Source: Gammaproteobacteria bacterium
Lineage (GTDB): Bacteria > Pseudomonadota > Gammaproteobacteria > Steroidobacterales > Steroidobacteraceae
Length of the DNA stretch: 37,589 bases
Assembly (NCBI GenBank): GCA_027366635.1
Contig: DAHXNE010000021.1
Span: 1-37,589 of the forward strand
Reading direction: 5' to 3'
Part shown: positions 31,954 to 37,589 of the stretch, piece after piece
Layout of the letters: the number at the start of each line of letters is the position of its first letter
Numbering within the stretch: the first letter of the stretch is position 1
The notes under the pieces: model-generated
Seen by the model: the letters and a program-made list of their open reading frames with translations, nothing else
Told to the model about the DNA's origin: nothing
Database searches by the model: none
Position numbers and translations under genes: made by a program

Positions 31954-31986
31954 CCTGCTATCGCCCTGCTATCGCCCTGCTATCGC
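31954..31986. repeat. Three perfect 11-bp tandem repeats
   Basis: CCTGCTATCGC occurs three times head-to-tail, ending in a small hairpin CTATC-GCT-GATAG (31980-31992). It lies between the convergent DedA and glucanase-like genes. Confidence 0.8.
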
Positions 31987-32050
31987 TGATAGGGGATCGG
32001 TCCAGCTCTGAGACCGCCTGCAACGTGGATGCCGAAGCCGACTGCCGCCC

Positions 32051-33841
32051 TCAGCCGCGGCTGTACCAGCTGCGCTTGAATACCGGTGCGCGGCGCGAGG
32101 GCGCAACGGCGGCGCGCGCGCCGCGGCGTTTCGAGCGCAGTGGCCGTCCATGCCGGGCTGCGGCCCGTGCCGGTGCGCGGTTGAGCCAACCCCCGGTGAA
32201 GCCGGCGCGCAGCAGACCGGTACGGATGTAGGGACTGTGGCGCATGATCCGCCAGAGCAGATGGCTGCGCTCGTTTTCGATCATCGCGATGATCGGCCCC
32301 TGGTCGATGCCGAGAAAGGCGCCGGCGACCCAGCCGCGGCCGGGTACGACGTGTCCGGCGCGAGCCAGCTTGGCATCGGTGAAGCTGGGGTTGAAGGAAT
32401 CGAGAAAGCCGTAACGAGTGTAGATCATGTCGCCGTATCGGCGCAGCAGCGCCTGCGTCGCCTCGGTGACGTACCGCGGAGCGAACAGCAGTGAGCCAAT
32501 CACCGCGGTCGGCGCGATAGTGCCGTCGTCGATACTGTTTTTGGTAACGCCGCGCGCGGCGTAGGCATAGAACTGGCGCATCCGGCCATGATAGGGCGCA
32601 CGGACGTATCCGGGCCCATCACAGGCGGTGAAACCCCAGATGTTGCGGCCGTAGCCGGCCCAGCCCTTCGGGTTGATGATGGCATATCTACGCTGCACGA
32701 GCGTCGCGATCGTGGCGTTCAAAAAGTACGTTTCGCCCTGGGAGCGCATGAATGAATCGGCGATCCCCCGCAGATCGACCCACACCGCCGTGTACTGATA
32801 GCCGAACTGCGGACCGAAGGACAGCAGGGTCAAGCCGCCGAGGCTGCGTAGATGGCGCTTGTCCGTGGCGCTCCACGCCTTCCAGACATTCTTGCGCAAT
32901 GGGTGCGTGGGCGAGCCTAGACCGAGGATGTAGAGGATCGAAGCTTCGTTATAGCCGTGCCAACGCCATTTGGAAAAGCCGCGGTCCGGGTACCAGGCCA
33001 TGCTGACCAGTCCGTCGGCCCCGGGCGCGGCCCAGCGCCAATTGACCCGCCGGTACAGCTGATTGGCCAGCCGCCGAATCCGCCGTTCCGTCGGGGTGTC
33101 GCGATCGAAGTACTGCCTGGCGGCCAGAACACCAGCCATGAGCAGCGTGGTATCCATGGTAGACAGCTCGCTGTTGCGGTACCTCAAGCCGGTGCGCATG
33201 TTGAGGAAGTGGTAGAAGAAACCGTGATAGCCGGCGTCCCGCCGCCGCCCGGGTCCCTGCGGCAGGCTCCATAGGAACGACAGAACCTTCAGCACCCGCG
33301 CGGCGGCCGCTCGTCGTGTGACGTAGCCGCGGTAGGCTCCGATCACGTCGGCCGTCAATGCGAAACCGACGGCCGAGATACTGGAGGGGCCGTGAGACGA
33401 CGGCCAGTGATCCGGGGACAACCCGGAAATAGGATTGGTCGTGTCCCAGAAGTAGTCGAACGTCCGCCGCTCGATGTCGCGAAACATGCGACTCGGATGG
33501 CGCGCCAGATTGCGCACGCAACCTCGGGAAAGGGGCGCAATCGGGTTCGACGGCGGCACCAGCGACGATGCGGACGGGCAGGCGCTCCCAGAAGACATGT
33601 GACGCAGACTCGCGCGCCCCGGCGTCGTCGCCAGCGGCGCCGGCCATGTCGCGCGGATGGCCGACTGCGTCGCCCGCGTGGCCAGTTGTCTCGCCTGGGT
33701 GCCCAATTGGTCGACTTGGGCCGCCAGCTGCTTCGCCCGGATGGCCGCCTGATTCGAGGACGGGTGCGCGCAGCCCGACAAGGCCAGTGCCGCAAGCGCG
33801 CCCAGCACGCCGACCCGGCGAGTTGCACCAAAGATATTCAT
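32051..33841 (-). CDS. Lipoprotein with glucoamylase-like/GH144-type catalytic domain
   Basis: Secreted, lipid-anchored protein of 596 residues from ATG 33841. Lipobox LALSGC puts the lipidated Cys at residue 24. An Ala/Gln-rich linker with repeats of AxQLxTQARQLATRA follows. The catalytic part (about 115-560) starts FRDIERRTFDYFWDTTNPISGLSPDHWP. It includes STMDTTLLMAGVLAARQYF, MAWYPDRGFSKWRWHGYNEASILYILGLGSPTHPL, and NIWGFTACDGPGY. This resembles the glycoamylase-like / GH144 family, some members of which cut beta-1,2-glucans; the substrate here is inferred. The C-terminal tail (about 555-596) is very basic (R/A-rich) and unusual. Confidence 0.85.
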   Translation of the reverse strand: MNIFGATRRVGVLGALAALALSGCAHPSSNQAAIRAKQLAAQVDQLGTQARQLATRATQSAIRATWPAPLATTPGRASLRHMSSGSACPSASSLVPPSNPIAPLSRGCVRNLARHPSRMFRDIERRTFDYFWDTTNPISGLSPDHWPSSHGPSSISAVGFALTADVIGAYRGYVTRRAAAARVLKVLSFLWSLPQGPGRRRDAGYHGFFYHFLNMRTGLRYRNSELSTMDTTLLMAGVLAARQYFDRDTPTERRIRRLANQLYRRVNWRWAAPGADGLVSMAWYPDRGFSKWRWHGYNEASILYILGLGSPTHPLRKNVWKAWSATDKRHLRSLGGLTLLSFGPQFGYQYTAVWVDLRGIADSFMRSQGETYFLNATIATLVQRRYAIINPKGWAGYGRNIWGFTACDGPGYVRAPYHGRMRQFYAYAARGVTKNSIDDGTIAPTAVIGSLLFAPRYVTEATQALLRRYGDMIYTRYGFLDSFNPSFTDAKLARAGHVVPGRGWVAGAFLGIDQGPIIAMIENERSHLLWRIMRHSPYIRTGLLRAGFTGGWLNRAPARAAARHGRPLRSKRRGARAAVAPSRRAPVFKRSWYSRG

Positions 33842-34482
33842 TGCGCGTTCGCGGAGTCTCATGTCGCTACGCGACGACGCTCGCGGGATTGCCGAGAGTT
33901 CCGGAACCGAATGTCACACGAGTGCTGCGACACACAATTCCGCAACCGTATTCGGCACCTTGATCGCAGGTATATCCGTCCGCGAACCACGCGTGATGTT
34001 GCGAACTCAACGTGCCGCCGCCCTAGTGCGGCGGGCAGCCCGATCCAGACGGCGAATCCCAAGTCGGCGCCCCGCGGACGACGGCGTCCGTCATCTCATC
34101 CGCAACATGCTTGATCAGGCCGCTCGGTCCCATGGCATTGAGTATATTCCATCAGATTCCTCTTCTTTGAGCCCGCATGAGCCCACACGGTTCATTGCTG
34201 CCACGCGAACCGGCGTTATAAGCGGCTCTATGAAATAAACTGTGACGAGCGCAATCATTTTGACATTCGAGCGATAGTTTCCAGCCGCCTCAAGCGTCAG
34301 CGCGATTACAAGCGCAAGCGTTGACCTCGCGGCCCATTGCGTCCAGCGCGGCGTTTGCGGGAATCTGACGTTTGCGAAGGACCAACTCGCGCGGCACCGT
34401 GACGCCTGTCCAGGCGACGTCCCAGACGGTGGCGACACTGTGCGACAGCGCGGTGCGCCTGCTGCCGGTAATATCCGCGTCC
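33842..34482. other. 641-bp non-coding stretch between the glucanase-like gene and hemD
   Basis: No gene I can support. Base composition is visibly less GC-rich than the neighbours, especially at about 34130-34320 (for example TGAAATAAACTGTGACGAG and CATTTTGACATTCG). The small ORFs here (33861-34238 plus, 34115-34438 minus) show no family resemblance, and third-codon GC of the former is clearly below that of the real genes. The region must hold the promoters of both flanking divergent genes, but I see no clear -35/-10 pair. Confidence 0.55.
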
Positions 34483-35292
34483 ATGACCCGCCATTCCCTC
34501 AGTGGCCGCACCATCGCGGTGCCCGAGAGCCGCGAGCTCGAGGTGTTCGCCGCGCTGCTCGAGCGGCGCGGCGCGCGGGTGATCCGCTGTCCGCTGGTGG
34601 CGATCCGCGCGGCGCCCGATCCCGCCCCGGTTCTTGCGTGGTGCCGCCGGTTCGCGGCCGGCGAATTCGACGACCTGATTCTGCTCACGGGGGAGGGGCT
34701 ACGGCGCATTCTGGCGTGCATCGAGCAGCACCAACCGGCGCTGCGCGCGATGTTTCTCGCCGCGCTCGACGAGGTGCGCACCATCACCCGCGGCCCGAAG
34801 CCTGCCAAGGTTTTGCGCGAACTCGGGACGAAATCAAATATCGCCGCCGAGGTCGCGACGACGGAGGGAATCATCGCGGTATTGCGTGCGCACGATCTGC
34901 GCGGGCGGAGCGTCGCCATACAACTTTATGGCAGCGAGCCGAATCGTCCACTGACCGACTTCCTGCGCACCGCGGGCGCCGAAGTCGCGACCGTGGCGCC
35001 GTACGTGTATGCGGATGCCGCCGATGACCAGGCCGTCCGCACACTGGTGGCGCAACTCGGCGCCGGTGGCATCGATGCCGTCGCTTTCACCAGTTCCGCT
35101 CAGGTCGAGCGATTGGTCGGCGTGACTTCCACAGAGCGAGTGCGGGCGGCGTTGCGGCACACCCTGGTTGCGGCGGTGGGACCGCGGGTCGCCGCGACAC
35201 TGCGCCGGCACGGGGTCGAGCCGTCCGTGGTGCCGGTCGACGCATTCTTTCTCAAGCCGCTGACGCGGGCGCTGGAACGGGCGCTGGTGTGA
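34483..35292 (+). CDS. hemD: Uroporphyrinogen-III synthase (HemD) family protein
   Basis: Cytosolic enzyme that closes hydroxymethylbilane to uroporphyrinogen III in haem and sirohaem synthesis. 269 residues from ATG 34483. The sequence is divergent, as is normal for HemD: GRTIAVPESRELEVFAALLERRGARVIRCPLVAI, DDLILLTGEGLRRIL, then the second-domain VAIQLYGSEPN, VYADAADDQAV, AVAFTSSAQVERLV and VAAVGPRVAATLRRHGVEPSVVP. It stands alone, not beside hemC or hemX. Confidence is high for the fold and moderate for being the housekeeping copy. Confidence 0.85.
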   Translation: MTRHSLSGRTIAVPESRELEVFAALLERRGARVIRCPLVAIRAAPDPAPVLAWCRRFAAGEFDDLILLTGEGLRRILACIEQHQPALRAMFLAALDEVRTITRGPKPAKVLRELGTKSNIAAEVATTEGIIAVLRAHDLRGRSVAIQLYGSEPNRPLTDFLRTAGAEVATVAPYVYADAADDQAVRTLVAQLGAGGIDAVAFTSSAQVERLVGVTSTERVRAALRHTLVAAVGPRVAATLRRHGVEPSVVPVDAFFLKPLTRALERALV

Positions 35293-35346
35293 GCCGCGCC
35301 GGCAGCGTCATGCGCGCTATAACCGGAGCATGGCCCGCCGGCCGGA

Positions 35347-36117
35347 TCAGGACCCCGAGCCTGATTCATCCTCGGCCGGCTCGCTCTTGGGTCGCACCAG
35401 GACGCGCGCCATCAGCACGCCGACCTCGAACAGCAGGTACATCGGCACCGCCATGATCGATTGCGAAATGGCGTCGGGCGGGGTGATGAACGCTGCCACG
35501 ATGAATACCCCGAGCAGGACGTATCCGCGCATCGAGCGCAGCTTCTGCACCGTTACCAGATTCATCGCCACCAGCAGCACCACCGCGACCGGCAGCTCGA
35601 ACGCGACGCCGAACGCGAAGAACATCACCAACACGAAGTCCAGGTACTGCGTGATGTCGGTCATCATCGCCACGCCGCTGGGCTTGGTGCTGGCGAAGAA
35701 GTGGAAAATCGCCGGGAACACCGCGAAATACGCGAACGTCATCCCGAGGTAGAACAGGACGACCGAGGAGACCAACAGCGGCAGCGCAAAGCGTTTCTCG
35801 TGCCGGTACAGTCCGGGCGCGATGAACGCCCAGACCTGATACAGCACATAGGGCATGGCCGCGAACAGCGCAACGAAAAAGGCGAGCTTGAAAGGCGTCG
35901 TGAACGGCGCCGCCACGCCGGTGGCGATCAGACCGCCACCCTTGGGCAGCATCCTCAGCAGCGGCAGCGCGAGCAGCGTGAAGAGCCGATTGGCGTAGAT
36001 CGCACACGGTATGAAGAGCAACCCGATCGCCATGACCGCACGGATCAGCCGCTCGCGCAGCTCAAGCAGATGCGAAATCAGCGAGCCTTCGGCCAGTGTC
36101 TCAGACTCGGGGCTCAT
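35347..36117 (-). CDS. tatC: Sec-independent protein translocase subunit TatC
   Basis: Polytopic receptor for twin-arginine signal peptides. 256 residues from ATG 36117, with six hydrophobic helices. Key blocks: SLISHLLELRERLIRAV, AFIAPGLYRHEKRFALPL, FELPVAVVLLV and the AAFITPPDAISQSIMAVPMYLLFE segment. The upstream frame to 36180 is part of tatB in another frame. It overlaps tatB by 17 bp and is the third gene of a dtd-tatA-tatB-tatC group. Confidence 0.97.
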   Translation of the reverse strand: MSPESETLAEGSLISHLLELRERLIRAVMAIGLLFIPCAIYANRLFTLLALPLLRMLPKGGGLIATGVAAPFTTPFKLAFFVALFAAMPYVLYQVWAFIAPGLYRHEKRFALPLLVSSVVLFYLGMTFAYFAVFPAIFHFFASTKPSGVAMMTDITQYLDFVLVMFFAFGVAFELPVAVVLLVAMNLVTVQKLRSMRGYVLLGVFIVAAFITPPDAISQSIMAVPMYLLFEVGVLMARVLVRPKSEPAEDESGSGS

Positions 36118-36466
36118 GCGGCTGCGCGGCGGCGGGGCTCTCGGATGGTTCGGCGGATTCGGCCGTTGCAACCGGCGCATCGGCCGGGTGCTCGCCGCTC
36201 GGCGGGGCCTCCACAGCCGGCTCGAACCGTTCGGCTATCTCGGCGGGGTCCGTTCCAGTTGCCCGTGATCTGGCCGAGGCGCTCCCGTGCCGGCCCTCGA
36301 GATCGATTTCCTCTTCGAGCTGCTCCTGGAGCTGTCGCGCCATGGCCCGCGCCCGTCCGACCCAGCGGCCGACCCGGCGTACCACGGTAGGGAGCTTCTC
36401 CGGGCCCAGAACGATCAGGGCCAGGACGAAGATGATCAGGATCTCGGAAAAACTGAAGTCGAACAT
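36101..36466 (-). CDS. tatB: Twin-arginine translocase subunit TatB
   Basis: Single-helix partner of TatC in signal-peptide recognition. 121 residues. N-terminal FDFSFSEILIIFVLALIVLGPEKLP, with the TatB-type Glu in the helix and GPEKLP hinge, then an amphipathic helix and a long Pro/Ala/Glu-rich tail. Length and tail distinguish it from TatA. Confidence 0.95.
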   Translation of the reverse strand: MFDFSFSEILIIFVLALIVLGPEKLPTVVRRVGRWVGRARAMARQLQEQLEEEIDLEGRHGSASARSRATGTDPAEIAERFEPAVEAPPSGEHPADAPVATAESAEPSESPAAAQPHEPRV

Positions 36467-36555
36467 GGCGCTTCAGGGCAGCTGGCGGGCGAGGACTTAT
36501 ACGACGCCCCGCCGCCGACGCGGCTGCGCGCGCTCCGCCCCTCTGGCCCGGAGTC

Positions 36556-36813
36556 TCAGGCGTTGCGGCCGGTCTTGGAGGTCTGGCTGCTGCTCGTCTT
36601 CGTCTCGGAAAATTCGGCGTCGGTACCTTCAGAGCGAATCTGCCGGGATCCGGCCGAGGCGTCGGTCTCGTCCTTCTCGCCTTCGTTCATCGCTCTCTTG
36701 AAGCCCCGCACGGCGTGTCCCAAGTCATCACCGATGCTGCGCAATTTCTTGCCACCGAAAATGATGAGGACGACGACCAGGATGACCAGCAGGGTCTTGA
36801 AATCGAAATCCAT
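36556..36813 (-). CDS. tatA: Twin-arginine translocase subunit TatA
   Basis: Forms the oligomeric pore-like complex of the Tat pathway. 85 residues from ATG 36813. One N-terminal membrane helix (about 7-20, LLVILVVVLIIFGG), then the FGGKKLRSIGDDLGHAVRGFKRAM amphipathic helix, and a polar Ser/Thr/Glu-rich tail. First of the tatABC genes, 89 bp before tatB. Confidence 0.95.
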   Translation of the reverse strand: MDFDFKTLLVILVVVLIIFGGKKLRSIGDDLGHAVRGFKRAMNEGEKDETDASAGSRQIRSEGTDAEFSETKTSSSQTSKTGRNA

Positions 36814-36940
36814 AAGCTCTGGACTCCGTCTACGCAAACATGAAAGAACACCAGCTGCTGATCATAGGCCAATTGGGCCCGGTCGGCCGAGAAAGTTTGG
36901 TCTCGCGCAGCTACGGGAAAACCCGCAGGCCTCCACCGGC

Positions 36941-37378
36941 TCAAGTGTCAAGCCAGAACGTGACCGGACCGTCATTGACCAGCATCACCTGCATGTGCGC
37001 GCCGAACTCGCCCGCCGCTACGGGCGCGTGCCGGGCCTGGGCCTGCTCCAGCAGGTAGGCGAACAGCATTCTCGCCTGCTCCGGTGGCGCAGCCGCGCTG
37101 AATCCCGCGCGGCTGCCGCGGCCGGTATCGGCGGCCAGCGTGAACTGCGGCACCAGCAGCAGCCCGCCGGCCGTCTCGACCAGCGAGCGGTTCATCCGTC
37201 CCTCCTCGTCGGCGAAGATGCGATAGCCGAGCAGGCGCTCGAGAAGCCGGTCCGCGTCGCGGAGCTCGTCGTCGCGCTTTACCCCGATCAAGGCCAGCAT
37301 GCCCGGCCCGATCGACCCCAGCGGCCGTCCGCCGACGCTCACTTCGGCGCGTGCCACACGCTGAATGAGTCCGATCAT
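36941..37378 (-). CDS. dtd: D-aminoacyl-tRNA deacylase (Dtd)
   Basis: Removes D-amino acids (and Gly mischarged on tRNA-Ala) from tRNA. 145 residues from ATG 37378. It reads MIGLIQRVARAEVSVGG, with cis-Pro motif NDGPVT near the C-terminus. The SQFTL active-site motif has the Ser replaced: residues 77-81 are PQFTL. All else is ordinary. Upstream of tatA by 127 bp in the same direction. Confidence 0.95.
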   Translation of the reverse strand: MIGLIQRVARAEVSVGGRPLGSIGPGMLALIGVKRDDELRDADRLLERLLGYRIFADEEGRMNRSLVETAGGLLLVPQFTLAADTGRGSRAGFSAAAPPEQARMLFAYLLEQAQARHAPVAAGEFGAHMQVMLVNDGPVTFWLDT

Positions 37379-37480
37379 GCCGGGCCGCGGCCCGGGCCGA
37401 ACAGCGCCCGGCCGGCGTTCGTGCCCGCCGGTCCGAGAAAATTGCAAACTAGTACGACGACACGTTAATTACGAAACATA

Positions 37481-37589
37481 ATGTCGACGCAGCTTCCGAT
37501 CCGCGTCCCGGCGTGTGAACGTCCACTCGATACCGCATTGAGCGGCGTTGCGTCGTCTCTGCCAACCGGCAACCTCGCTGGTGAGGGTG
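37481..37589 (+). CDS. Possible partial ORF at the right edge
   Basis: From ATG 37481 a frame (MSTQLPIRVPACERPLD...) stays open for 36 codons to the window end. No Shine-Dalgarno is visible and no family is recognised. The preceding bases (37461-37481) are AT-rich. It may be the start of a gene or chance. Confidence 0.2.
   Translation, partial: MSTQLPIRVPACERPLDTALSGVASSLPTGNLAGEG

Noticed and set aside
33861..34238. 125-codon plus-strand ORF in the gap upstream of hemD
   Set aside because: No family resemblance, Arg/Ser-rich low-complexity sequence, and third-position GC lower than in the real genes. Better explained as chance in non-coding DNA.
34115..34438. 107-codon minus-strand ORF with a hydrophobic stretch, upstream of hemD
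   Set aside because: No recognisable domain, overlaps the other chance ORF, no ribosome-binding site; the hydrophobic run follows from the AT-richer bases.

Overview
This window is the replication-origin region of a GC-rich gammaproteobacterial chromosome. The signature is the classical divergent block: mnmE-yidC-yidD-rnpA-rpmH on the minus strand and dnaA-dnaN-recF-gyrB on the plus strand. The secB/grxC/rhodanese/gpsA cluster, the glyQ-glyS pair, tatABC and glnA-ntrBC all fit a free-living gammaproteobacterium. I would guess something near the Xanthomonadales/Nevskiales/Steroidobacter-type lineages, but no rRNA or other decisive marker is present, so the order is an inference. I see no tRNA, rRNA, IS element, phage or CRISPR array.

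Layout. 1-4.1 kb: partial mnmE (C-terminus cut by the window edge), its promoter, then the membrane-insertion and RNA-processing operon yidC/yidD/rnpA/rpmH. 4.3-10.5 kb: dnaA, a compact oriC (DnaA boxes plus an AT-rich tract) between dnaA and dnaN, then recF and gyrB. Two 16-bp parS-type palindromes lie inside recF, so the origin and the ParB-type centromere are within about 2.4 kb of each other. 10.5-16.1 kb: a patch of accessory genes (aldo/keto reductase, long PLP enzyme, S53 acid peptidase, PhzF-type isomerase). 16.1-20.1 kb: plsC-type acyltransferase and glyS/glyQ. 20.1-25.2 kb: a nitrogen-control locus (glnA, a secreted DUF4124 protein, ntrB, ntrC). The region upstream of glnA has two NtrC sites, an IHF-type site and a sigma-54 promoter. 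25.2-27.6 kb: a class 1B dihydroorotate dehydrogenase without its usual partner, a small membrane protein, an SRPBCC protein and a MAPEG protein. 27.6-31.8 kb: gpsA, secB, grxC and a rhodanese on the minus strand, divergent from envC and a DedA gene. 32.0-37.4 kb: a secreted glucanase-like lipoprotein, a 0.64-kb non-coding stretch, hemD, tatC-tatB-tatA and dtd. A possible partial ORF lies at the right edge.

How it works together: the left third carries replication initiation (DnaA acting at oriC), the sliding clamp, RecF repair, gyrase and probably the segregation centromere. The glnA locus looks like a closed regulatory circuit: NtrB/NtrC encoded downstream probably drive glnA through the NtrC/IHF/sigma-54 array seen in its leader. 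The right third is mostly envelope biogenesis and protein export (SecB, Tat, YidC, EnvC, DedA, PlsC). The sequence is mostly core genome. The most notable signals are regulatory DNA embedded in or between core genes rather than a new gene system.
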